From Glycomyces sp. NRRL B-16210 (GTDB taxonomy: Bacteria > Actinomycetota > Actinomycetes > Mycobacteriales > Micromonosporaceae), in NCBI RefSeq assembly GCF_000719515.1, contig NZ_JOGR01000006.1:186001-250000 (forward strand): a stretch of DNA of 64,000 bases, read 5' to 3'. This document shows positions 52,882 to 60,639 of the stretch, piece after piece (the stretch's first letter is position 1; the number at the start of each line of letters is the position of its first letter). Position numbers and translations under genes: made by a program. A model generated the notes under the pieces. That model worked only from the letters and a program-made list of their open reading frames with translations, had not been told where the DNA came from and searched no databases.

Positions 52882-53068
52882 TCAGTGGTGCAGTGCGCCC
52901 CTCGTGGGCGCCATGCGGTCCGAACGTCGCCGATAGGCGCGCCAGGACGCATCCGGCGAAGCGCCGCACCATTCTTACGCCGCCCGAAACCTCGGGTCGG
53001 TGTGCCAGTAGCTCCGGCCCGTCGAGGGTGCGGGGTTTTCAGACCGAGGTGTCACGGTAGCGGAGGAC

Positions 53069-53290
53069 ATGCCGAAAAAAGACGGTGCCATCGAGATTGA
53101 AGGCAAGGTCGTCGAGTCCCTCCCGAACGCAATGTTCCGGGTGGAGCTCACCAACGGCCACAAAGTACTCGCTCACATCAGCGGCAAGATGCGACAGAAC
53201 TACATCCGAATCCTCCCCGAGGACCGGGTCGTGGTGGAGCTCTCGCCGTACGACCTGTCGCGCGGGCGGATTGTCTACCGTTACCGCTGA
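53069..53290 (+). CDS. infA: Translation initiation factor IF-1
   Basis: 73 residues, one OB fold: MPKKDGAIEIEGKVVESLPN, LAHISGKMRQNYIRILPEDRV. It occupies the A site during initiation. GGAGG lies just before the ATG. First gene of the alpha-operon-type run. Confidence 0.98.
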   Translation: MPKKDGAIEIEGKVVESLPNAMFRVELTNGHKVLAHISGKMRQNYIRILPEDRVVVELSPYDLSRGRIVYRYR

Positions 53291-53317
53291 CCTGACGACT
53301 ACACGTAAGTAGGACTC

Positions 53318-53434
53318 GTGAAAGTCAAGCCGAGCGTCAAAGTGATCTGCAAGAACTGCCGCGTGATCCGCAGGCACGGACGAGTGATGGTCATCTGCTC
53401 GTCCGACCCGCGACACAAGCAGCGTCAGGGTTAA
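53318..53434 (+). CDS. rpmJ: 50S ribosomal protein L36
   Basis: 38 residues from GTG after AGGAC: MKVKPSVKVICKNCRVIRRH and a short tail RHKQRQG. The zinc ribbon is complete (Cys-x2-Cys ... Cys-x4-His), the zinc-replete form. It lies between infA and rpsM as usual. Confidence 0.95.
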   Translation: MKVKPSVKVICKNCRVIRRHGRVMVICSSDPRHKQRQG

Positions 53435-53603
53435 GCAGACCACATACGCCCAAGTAAGGCCCCAGAAGGGGAAACCGCCGCCAGTGCTCACGCACAACCC
53501 TCGGCTCGGAGGCCGAGGCTCGCATCGCCCATCAGGGCAGGGGGATCAGACCCCGACGAGAAGGCAGTGGTCAGACCTCCGACAACGCTAGGAGTATGCC
53601 TGC

Positions 53604-53978
53604 ATGGCACGCCTGGTCGGAGTCGACCTCCCGCGCGACAAGCGCCTGGAGATCGCACTCACCTACATTTACGGCATCGGCCGCACGCGCTCGCTCGAGA
53701 CGATCGCGGCGACCGGCCTCGACCGCAACACGCGGGTCAAGGACCTCACCGACGAAGCGATGGTGCAGCTCCGCGACTACATCGAGGAGCACTTCCAGGT
53801 CGAGGGCGACCTGCGCCGCGAGGTGCAGGCCGACATTCGCCGCAAGATCGAGATCAACTGCTACCAGGGTCTTCGTCACCGGTACGGTCTCCCGGTCCAC
53901 GGTCAGCGGACCAAGACCAACGCCCGAACTCGCAAGGGTCCGAAGAAGACCGTCGCGGGTAAGAAGAAGGCACGTTAG
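53604..53978 (+). CDS. rpsM: 30S ribosomal protein S13
   Basis: 124 residues: MARLVGVDLPRDKRLEIALT, YGIGRTRS, and the C-terminal GLRHRYGLPVHGQRTKTNAR. Contacts the P-site tRNA and S19. AGGAG precedes the ATG. The 169-base gap after rpmJ contains a CCTCGGC/GCCGAGG stem (53499-53518) and no gene that I see. Confidence 0.98.
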   Translation: MARLVGVDLPRDKRLEIALTYIYGIGRTRSLETIAATGLDRNTRVKDLTDEAMVQLRDYIEEHFQVEGDLRREVQADIRRKIEINCYQGLRHRYGLPVHGQRTKTNARTRKGPKKTVAGKKKAR

Positions 53979-53989
53979 GAGAGCAGCAG

Positions 53990-54388
53990 ATGCCACCGAA
54001 GACTCGCGGCGGTTCCAAGAACCCGCGCGCCAAGAAGAAGAACGTGCCCCACGGGCACGCGCACATCAAGAGCACCTTCAACAACACCATCGTGTCGATC
54101 ACCGACCCGACCGGTGCCGTGATCGCCTGGGCCTCCTCCGGCCAGGTCGGTTTCAAGGGCTCGCGCAAGTCGACCCCGTACGCCGCGCAGATGGCCGCCG
54201 AGTCGGCCGCCCGCCGCGCGATGGACAACGGGGTGCGCAAGGTCGACGTCTACGTCAAGGGCCCCGGCTCCGGCCGCGAGACCGCGATCCGCTCCCTCCA
54301 GGCCGTCGGCCTCGAGGTCGGCTCGATCAACGACGTGACCCCGCAGCCCCACAACGGCTGCCGTCCGCCCAAGCGCCGCCGCGTCTAG
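53990..54388 (+). CDS. rpsK: 30S ribosomal protein S11
   Basis: 132 residues: HGHAHIKSTFNNTIVSITDP, KGSRKSTPYAAQMAAE, and the C-terminal DVTPQPHNGCRPPKRRRV. Forms the platform of the 30S subunit. AGGAGAGCAGC before the ATG. Confidence 0.98.
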   Translation: MPPKTRGGSKNPRAKKKNVPHGHAHIKSTFNNTIVSITDPTGAVIAWASSGQVGFKGSRKSTPYAAQMAAESAARRAMDNGVRKVDVYVKGPGSGRETAIRSLQAVGLEVGSINDVTPQPHNGCRPPKRRRV

Positions 54389-54408
54389 CGACGCGCCACC
54401 GAAGCGCA

Positions 54409-54440
54409 GCCGAGGCGGGGCTCCCACAGCCCGCCTCGGC
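54409..54440 (+). other. Hairpin at the site where rpsD is normally found
   Basis: GCCGAGGCGGG/CCCGCCTCGGC (11 bp) around a 10-base loop in the 123-bp rpsK-rpoA gap. In many bacteria rpsD sits here. It may attenuate rpoA or process the transcript. Confidence 0.55.
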
Positions 54441-54511
54441 GAAGGCCTCACCGAGTCCATGAGTTTCAGGCGTCAAATAGCGGGCGCCCCGAACAAAGGA
54501 AACATCGCAAA

Positions 54512-55558
54512 GTGCTTATCACTCAGCGGCCCACGCTCACCGAGCAGCAGATCAGCCCGACCCGCTCCAAGTTCACGATCGAACCCCTGGAGCCCGGTTT
54601 CGGCTACACCCTCGGCAACTCGCTGCGGCGCACCCTGCTGTCGTCCATCCCGGGCGCGGCGGTCACGTCGATCAAGATCGACGGCGTCCTGCACGAGTTC
54701 TCCACCATTCCCGGCGTGAAAGAGGACGTCGTCGAACTGGTGCTGAACGTCAAGCAGATCTGCGTCTCCTCCGAGAGCGACGAGCCGGCCACCATGTACC
54801 TGCGCAAGGAAGGCCCCGGCGAGGTCCTCGCCGGCGACATCCAGCCGCCCGCCGGCGTGCAGGTCCACAACCCCGAACTCAAGCTCGCGACCCTGAACTC
54901 CAAGGGCCGCATCGACATGGAGTTCGTGGTCGAGCGCGGCCGAGGCTACGTCTCGTCGCCGGCCAACAAGGGCGAGACCAACGAGATCGGCCGCATCCCG
55001 GTCGACTCGATCTACTCGCCCGTGCTCAAGGTGGCCTACTCCGTCGACGCCACGCGCGTCGAGCAGCGCACCGACTTCGACAAGCTGACCGTCGACGTCG
55101 AGTCCAAGCCGTCCACTACGCCGCGCACCGCGCTGGCCTCGGCCGGCTCCACCCTGGTGGAGCTGTTCGGCCTGTACCGCGAGCTCGACACCGAGGCCGA
55201 GGGCATCGACGTCGGGCCCAGCCCGGCCGACCAGCAGCTGGCCGCCGATCTGGCCCTGCCGATCGAGGACCTGGACATGACCGTCCGCTCCTACAACTGC
55301 CTCAAGCGCGAGGGCGTCAACACCGTCGGCGAACTCATCAACCGCACCGAGGCGGACCTGCTCGACATCCGCAACTTCGGGCAGAAGTCGATCGACGAGG
55401 TCAAGATGAAGCTCGCCGGCATGGGCCTGAGCCTGAAGGACTCGCCCGGCACCTTCGACCCCAGCGAGGCCGCAGTGGCCTACGGCGGGTCGCCGGTCGC
55501 CGAGTCCGACGAGTACGAGGACGACGGCGAGGACCTCCGCGAGACCGAGCAGCTCTAG
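54512..55558 (+). CDS. rpoA: DNA-directed RNA polymerase alpha subunit
   Basis: 348 residues from GTG. The N-terminal assembly domain (EPLEPGFGYTLGNSLRRTLLSS) and the C-terminal UP-element/activator-binding domain (LPIEDLDMTVRSYNCLKREGVNTVGELI) are complete. An acidic tail (EDDGEDLRETEQL) follows. AAAGGA lies 11 bases upstream of the GTG. Confidence 0.98.
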   Translation: MLITQRPTLTEQQISPTRSKFTIEPLEPGFGYTLGNSLRRTLLSSIPGAAVTSIKIDGVLHEFSTIPGVKEDVVELVLNVKQICVSSESDEPATMYLRKEGPGEVLAGDIQPPAGVQVHNPELKLATLNSKGRIDMEFVVERGRGYVSSPANKGETNEIGRIPVDSIYSPVLKVAYSVDATRVEQRTDFDKLTVDVESKPSTTPRTALASAGSTLVELFGLYRELDTEAEGIDVGPSPADQQLAADLALPIEDLDMTVRSYNCLKREGVNTVGELINRTEADLLDIRNFGQKSIDEVKMKLAGMGLSLKDSPGTFDPSEAAVAYGGSPVAESDEYEDDGEDLRETEQL

Positions 55559-55622
55559 CTGCGCGAATACGGCGGTCGGTTCCGTCAGACGGCCGGCCGC
55601 GTCAACCCAAGAGGAGTAAGAA

Positions 55623-55976
55623 ATGCCTAAGCCCACCAAGGGCCCGCGTCTGGGCGGTTCGCCCGCGCACGAGAAGCTCATGCTCTCGGGCCTGGCGGCC
55701 TCCCTGTTCGAGCACGGCAGCATCACCACGACGCTGACCAAGGCCCGCCGCCTGCGCCCCTACGCCGAGCGTCTCATCACGTACGGCAAGAAGGGCACGC
55801 TGCACCACCGCCGCCTGGCGCTGGCCAAGCTGCGCAACAAGGACGCGACGCACGACCTGTTCGAGCAGGTCGCCCCGCGCTTCGCCGCCCGCGAGGGCGG
55901 CTACACCCGGATCATCAAGGCCGGGAACCGCAAGGGCGACAACGCGCCGATGGCCATCATCGAGCTGGTCGACTAG
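55623..55976 (+). CDS. rplQ: 50S ribosomal protein L17
   Basis: 117 residues: MPKPTKGPRLGGSPAHEKLM, then FEHGSITTTLTKARRLRPYAERLIT. Length and termini are normal. AGAGGAG precedes the ATG. Confidence 0.98.
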   Translation: MPKPTKGPRLGGSPAHEKLMLSGLAASLFEHGSITTTLTKARRLRPYAERLITYGKKGTLHHRRLALAKLRNKDATHDLFEQVAPRFAAREGGYTRIIKAGNRKGDNAPMAIIELVD

Positions 55977-56063
55977 CACCGCGTGAACCGCGCGCAAGGC
56001 CCCGGCCCTGCGCGCGGTTTCGCATTTCCGGCCGCATTCGGAAGCGGCGACGAGGAGGAACAG

Positions 56064-56879
56064 GTGGAAGGCACGACCAGGCTCCGGCTCGGGGTCGCCT
56101 ACGACGGGGCCGAGTTCTCCGGCTGGGCCCTCCAACCGGGCCGCCGGACCGTCGCCTCCGAAGTGATCCGCGCCTTGGAGATCCTCTTCGGCGAGATCGG
56201 CGGTTTCACCGTCGCCGGGCGGACCGACGCGGGGGTCCACGCCACCGGGCAGGTCGTGCACCTCGACGTGCCGACCGCGAAGTGGGAGGCCCTGAGCGAC
56301 CGGCTCCTGTGGCGCCTGCGCGGGATTCTCCCGCCGGACGTGCGCGTGACCGCCGCCGAGGCGGTCGACCCGTCCTTCAACGCGCGCTTCGCGGCCCAGT
56401 GGCGCCGCTACCGCTACCGGGTCGCGGACGCGACCTGGGGCGTGAACCCGCTGCGGCGACTCGACACCCTCGCCTGGCCCCGGCCTCTCGACGTCGAGCG
56501 GATGCACGAGGCGTGCCAGCGCCTGCTCGGCGAGCACGATTTCGTGGGCTTCTGCAAGCAGCGCGAGGGCGCGACGACCATCCGCGAGCTCCAGCAGTAC
56601 GACTGGGCCCGCGACGAGGACGGCATCGCCGTCGCGACCGTCCGCGCGGACGCGTTCTGCCACTCGATGGTCCGCAGCCTCGTAGGGGCCGCGCTCGCGG
56701 TGGGCGACGGCCGCCGCGACGAGGCCTGGCTCGCCTCGATCCTCCACATAGGAGAAAGAGCCAACGACGTCCACGTGGTCGGCCCGCACGGCCTGACGCT
56801 CCAGGAAGTCTCCTATTCGGACGACCCGACCGACTGGCAGTCCCGAATCGACCTCACCCGCAGAGTCCGCACCCTCTAA
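56064..56879 (+). CDS. truA: tRNA pseudouridine(38-40) synthase TruA
   Basis: 271 residues from GTG with GAGGAGG five bases upstream. It isomerises U38-U40 in the anticodon stem. The catalytic Asp is in VAGRTDAGVHATGQV; FHARFAAQWRRYRYR-type (here FNARFAAQWRRYRYR) and SMVRSLVGAALAVG are conserved. An in-frame start at 55983 would add 27 non-conserved residues. Confidence 0.95.
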   Translation: MEGTTRLRLGVAYDGAEFSGWALQPGRRTVASEVIRALEILFGEIGGFTVAGRTDAGVHATGQVVHLDVPTAKWEALSDRLLWRLRGILPPDVRVTAAEAVDPSFNARFAAQWRRYRYRVADATWGVNPLRRLDTLAWPRPLDVERMHEACQRLLGEHDFVGFCKQREGATTIRELQQYDWARDEDGIAVATVRADAFCHSMVRSLVGAALAVGDGRRDEAWLASILHIGERANDVHVVGPHGLTLQEVSYSDDPTDWQSRIDLTRRVRTL

Positions 56880-57161
56880 CCGCCGCACCTCTTGCACAGG
56901 GAAGACCTTTCGGAAATCCACGGCTCCACAGGCTGATGCGAAGACGGCCAACTGCAAATTCGTCGGAAGTCCATGCTTCTCCCGGAGCCGCTTGAACTCC
57001 TTTCGGAAATGCGATGACATTGCGTTCGCACACCCCATGTCGTGCTCCATGGCCGCAGATATACCAAGATATGGGAATACATCGATCTGATGCGGATGTC
57101 CATGAGATCATCTGTGGCTGCGGCGGATGCAACTCGATCTTGGAAGGAAGCCACTCCTCTC

Positions 57162-57380
57162 GTGAATCGGAATCGAATCAAGACGGTGAGCCAGGGCGCC
57201 GAGTTCAGGAACGGGACGTGGCGCTTCAACGTCTCCACTGTCGGCAATGGCGGCTTCGTGGTGAACGGCCAGATCTGCGATACGGGCGAGGACGGCGGCA
57301 CCGCCTACGGCCAGGGCAAGGTCGACGTCCCGATCCTGGCTGACCCCTGCAACACCTCCTCGACCGAATACCGGAGCTGA
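57162..57380 (+). CDS. Small orphan protein upstream of the ABC exporter
   Basis: 72 residues from GTG (VNRNRIKTVSQGAEFRNGTW), with a glycine/valine-rich centre GGFVVNGQICDTGEDGG and no signal peptide. It ends 9 bases before the ABC ATPase, so it is probably co-transcribed. Its FVVNG segment recalls the small gene after the permease, but the similarity is short. The start is uncertain and the 282-bp gap 56880-57161, of lower GC, contains no other convincing gene. Could be a modified peptide precursor or a remnant. Confidence 0.4.
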   Translation: MNRNRIKTVSQGAEFRNGTWRFNVSTVGNGGFVVNGQICDTGEDGGTAYGQGKVDVPILADPCNTSSTEYRS

Positions 57381-57389
57381 TCGGCGACC

Positions 57390-58136
57390 ATGCTCAGCGC
57401 TTCCGGTCTTGCGCTCAGGTATGGATCGACGGTGGCACTGCGATCTGCCAGTGTCACCGTCGCGCCGGGCGAGACCCTCGCGATCACCGGCCCGAGCGGG
57501 TCGGGCAAGACCAGCCTGCTGTACTGCCTCTCGGGGCTCGTCGTCCCCGATTCGGGGAGCGTCCTGCTCGATGGGGTGATCGATGTCCACCGGTTGACCG
57601 ACTGGGAGCGTTCGGACCTCCGGCGGTCGAGGTTCGGATTCGTGTTCCAGTTCGCCGAGCTGGTCCCCGAACTCACCTTGCGCGAGAACGTCGAACTTCC
57701 GTTGTCGCTCAACAAGGTCAGCCACCGGTCCCGAAAGTCGCGGGTCGCCGATCTGGTTTCCCGGTTCGGGTTGGAGGACTGCGCCGACCGCCGGCCCGCC
57801 ACCGTGTCCGGAGGGCAGGCGCAGCGGGCCGCGGTCGCGCGGGCGATGGCGCATCGCCCGGCGGTCGTGTTCGGGGACGAGCCGACCGGCGCGCTCGACG
57901 GCGAGTCCGGTGAAGTGGTCCTCGGCGCGATGCTCGCCCACGCCGAAGAGGACGGAGCGGCGGTCGTGCTGGTCACCCATAGCGATCTAGTGGCGGCGCG
58001 GGCCGATCGCGTGGTCGCCGTGCGCGACGGGGAGACCCGCTCGTTATGCCGATGCGTCTCATTGGCCGACTGCTTCTTGGGTCCGGACCGACCGGCCGGC
58101 TCAGATCCGCCGGCATCGTGTTCGTGCTGCTGCTAG
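57390..58136 (+). CDS. ABC transporter ATPase (LolD/MacB type)
   Basis: 248 residues. Walker A is GPSGSGKTSL, the Q-loop FVFQFAELVPELT, the signature VSGGQAQRAAVARAM, Walker B VVFGDEPTGALD and the H-loop VTHSD. It pairs with the FtsX-type permease that follows. The last about 30 residues, rich in Cys and Pro (PASCSCCC end), are encoded in the 91-base overlap with the permease gene and are unlike other family members. Confidence 0.92.
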   Translation: MLSASGLALRYGSTVALRSASVTVAPGETLAITGPSGSGKTSLLYCLSGLVVPDSGSVLLDGVIDVHRLTDWERSDLRRSRFGFVFQFAELVPELTLRENVELPLSLNKVSHRSRKSRVADLVSRFGLEDCADRRPATVSGGQAQRAAVARAMAHRPAVVFGDEPTGALDGESGEVVLGAMLAHAEEDGAAVVLVTHSDLVAARADRVVAVRDGETRSLCRCVSLADCFLGPDRPAGSDPPASCSCCC

Positions 58137-60277
58137 TCTCACTCGGCATCCTCACCGCTTTCGCGGTCCCCGCCGTGTTGGCCGATCGGGAACGGGTGTT
58201 CGACGACCGGCAGGCGAGCCTGCCGCCGCCGGGCGCCGCGAGCGTGTTCCAGCACAGCACCATTCAGGAACTCTGGCAGGACCGACCGATCACGGTGGTG
58301 TACCTCGCCGAAGTCAGCCCGTTCGCCACGGCTCCGCCCGGAATCGAGCGAATGCCCGAACCGGGCGAATACTTCGTGTCGCCCGCACTCGCAACCCTCT
58401 CCGAGTCGGATCGGTCCGTGGCGGGCCTGCTGCCGGGAGCCCCGATCGGGGAGATCACTGAGGAGGGCCTGCTGGGGCCGGACGAGCGCATCGCCTATGT
58501 GGGTGTGTCGTCGAGTCGCCTTCCCGAAGGCGCGCCCGGGGTCGGGTGGGGATCGGGATGGGCCGACGACCTGGCGCAACGCGATCGGGGCACGGCCCCG
58601 GCAGTGATGTTGCTGGTCCTGCCCGCGGCCCTGGGGGCGATGTGGCTGTGTCTGCGACTCGCCGCGCGTTCGACCGTCAAACGCTGGTCGGCGCTGCGAA
58701 TCCTCGGAGTGCGGCGTTCGCAGGTGCTGACCGGCGCGGCGATCGAGTCGGCATTGCCGTGCCTCCTCGGGTCGCTCGGAGCGGCACTGCTCGCAGGGGT
58801 GGTGCTGAGCCGGCTCGCGGTCTCGGATCTGCTCGGGTTCACCTGGTTCCACGGCCGCGCCGGTTTCGGGTGGGAGTACTCGCTCGGCTTCTGCGCGCTC
58901 ATGACCCTCATCGGAGCGTGCTTCGGAGCCGGCGGCACCCGCCGCGCTCTGGCGAACCCGGTCAGGGGCAGGCAGGACCACCGTGAGCCGAGTCCCCGCT
59001 GGTGGCACCTGCTTCCGCTGGCCGCTGGGATCGGCATAGTGCTTCCTCCGCTCCTCACCCGTCCGCCCGCCGAAGCGGGGCAGGACGTGACGGCCGGCTC
59101 GACCTTCAGCTGGATGCTCGTCGGTGGAGTCGCCGTGTGCTTGATCGGTCTGCTCTGGGCCGCTCGGCCGATCACCTGGGGCCTGGCCAGAATGCTCGAT
59201 CGGCCCCAGGTCGCGCTGCCGGTGCGGCTCGCGGCCCGGCGTGTCGGTGACGCGCCGGGAGCCCATCTGCGATCGATCGCGGCGATCGCCTTGCTGGTAC
59301 TGGTGGCGGGAGCGAACGAGGGAGCCGAGGAGACGTTCGCAAAGCTGTACTCCCAAGACGGCGGTGCGGTCGTCGCCTCGTTCGACCCGGCGCAGATCCC
59401 CGATGTCGCCACACGGGAGCTGCTCTGGGAGCGGACCCCGGAGCCGAAATGGGTCGACCAACTCTCCGGCGCGGGCCAGGGCGCGGTTCTGGTGACCGCC
59501 TCGTGCACGACGCTGGAGTCGCTCGGGATCCGCGGGCAGGACTGCGCCGAGGGCGAATACTATGCGGCACGGGCCGATCGCTGCCATCTGGGACCAGCGC
59601 CGCGGTTGCCCGCGGGCAGCGAGCACGCCTTCGACTCGGAGAGCGGCGCGCCGATCGTCGTCACCGTTCCCGATGCGGAGCTGTCGGTCGACGACCCGCA
59701 CTTCGACTGCAACACGGTGATCTTCACCGGCGATGCACCGCCGTTCGGTTGGGGGGCATGGACACGCGTGTCCGCCGTGCTCGACGCGGGCGCGGGCTCG
59801 GCCCTCGAATACCGGGCGCTGCTGTACGAGCTGGCGCCCGGTCTCGATCTGGCGACCAGTCGGGCGGATCTCAACCAGGACCAATGGGCGAGGCAGGCGA
59901 CGACCGCTCTCGGATTCGCGCTGTGGACCGCGTTCGGCTTCGCGACACTGACCTTCACCATGGCACTCGCGGACCGAATCGCGTTCCGGCGCAGGGACTC
60001 GACTGCGCTGATGGTGCTTGGGGTGCGTCCCTCGCAGTTGCGCGCGTCGCAGGTCGTGGAAGTCGGACTCGGCATCGCGGGCGCGGTCGGGCTGATGTAC
60101 GCCTGCGCAATACTCTTCGGAAGCGTGCTCATCAAGCTCGGCGACGCGAGAGAGACGATCGCATGGAGACTGGCCCCGGCTTTGACGCCCTATGTCGCCA
60201 CGGCCGCAGTCGTAGCGATCGCCGCGGCGCTGATCGTCGGCCCGAACCTCCGCTCTGAGGACATGAGAAGGGAATGA
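58046..60277 (+). CDS. FtsX-like ABC permease
   Basis: 743 residues with an N-terminal helix (about 20-45), a large external domain, three helices with an FtsX core (WSALRILGVRRSQVLTGAAIE), a second helix set (about 330-440), another external domain (about 445-615) and a final FtsX core (STALMVLGVRPSQLRASQVVE). Two FtsX modules in one chain are typical of MacB/LolCE-type lipoprotein or peptide exporters in Gram-positives. The cargo is unknown. The ATG lies inside the ATPase gene. Confidence 0.88.
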   Translation: MPMRLIGRLLLGSGPTGRLRSAGIVFVLLLVSLGILTAFAVPAVLADRERVFDDRQASLPPPGAASVFQHSTIQELWQDRPITVVYLAEVSPFATAPPGIERMPEPGEYFVSPALATLSESDRSVAGLLPGAPIGEITEEGLLGPDERIAYVGVSSSRLPEGAPGVGWGSGWADDLAQRDRGTAPAVMLLVLPAALGAMWLCLRLAARSTVKRWSALRILGVRRSQVLTGAAIESALPCLLGSLGAALLAGVVLSRLAVSDLLGFTWFHGRAGFGWEYSLGFCALMTLIGACFGAGGTRRALANPVRGRQDHREPSPRWWHLLPLAAGIGIVLPPLLTRPPAEAGQDVTAGSTFSWMLVGGVAVCLIGLLWAARPITWGLARMLDRPQVALPVRLAARRVGDAPGAHLRSIAAIALLVLVAGANEGAEETFAKLYSQDGGAVVASFDPAQIPDVATRELLWERTPEPKWVDQLSGAGQGAVLVTASCTTLESLGIRGQDCAEGEYYAARADRCHLGPAPRLPAGSEHAFDSESGAPIVVTVPDAELSVDDPHFDCNTVIFTGDAPPFGWGAWTRVSAVLDAGAGSALEYRALLYELAPGLDLATSRADLNQDQWARQATTALGFALWTAFGFATLTFTMALADRIAFRRRDSTALMVLGVRPSQLRASQVVEVGLGIAGAVGLMYACAILFGSVLIKLGDARETIAWRLAPALTPYVATAAVVAIAAALIVGPNLRSEDMRRE

Positions 60278-60282
60278 CGGCG

Positions 60283-60534
60283 ATGAAGTACGCGGTCGGA
60301 GACGTGGTCGTCCTCGACGCGACAGCATGGGTTCCGGAGGCCACTGGGGACTTCAGGCTGCGGATCGGGGGAATGCCGGGAGACGTCGTGTCGGTGATGG
60401 ACGGCGGAGAGTTCGTCGTCAACGGCGCGGTCGAACCGCCCTCGACCGCGTCCAGGCAGAGCTGCGATAAGCCGTTCCGGGCCGGAGTGACCGAATCGTT
60501 ACTTTATGACGGATCGGTCACGGGCCGGACCTGA
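60283..60534 (+). CDS. Signal-peptidase-I-like fragment without catalytic residues
   Basis: 83 residues. MKYAVGDVVVLD and FRLRIGGMPGDVV...DGGEFVVNG match boxes C and D of S26 signal peptidases (GDIVVF and KRVIGLPGDxV..DG.V.VNG). The catalytic Lys of box D is Arg, the Ser box, the membrane anchor and box E are absent. GAAGGGA lies 9 bases before ATG 60283; ATG 60274 overlaps the permease stop. It may be a non-catalytic binding protein for the exporter's cargo, or a decayed peptidase. Confidence 0.55.
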   Translation: MKYAVGDVVVLDATAWVPEATGDFRLRIGGMPGDVVSVMDGGEFVVNGAVEPPSTASRQSCDKPFRAGVTESLLYDGSVTGRT

Positions 60535-60639
60535 TTGCTCACCGGCCCATCACGGTTCGGACACGACGGGAACCACGGCGCTGAAAAGGCAGTCTCATGG
60601 AGGCAATCCCCGCTACCGCCAAGTGAGAAGGGACCCCCC

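Noticed and set aside
56880..57161. A minus-strand reading frame starting MEHDMGCANAMSSHF with protein-like composition
   Set aside because: It runs straight into the antisense of truA with no own stop, and has no ribosome site. In this lower-GC gap several frames are open by chance.
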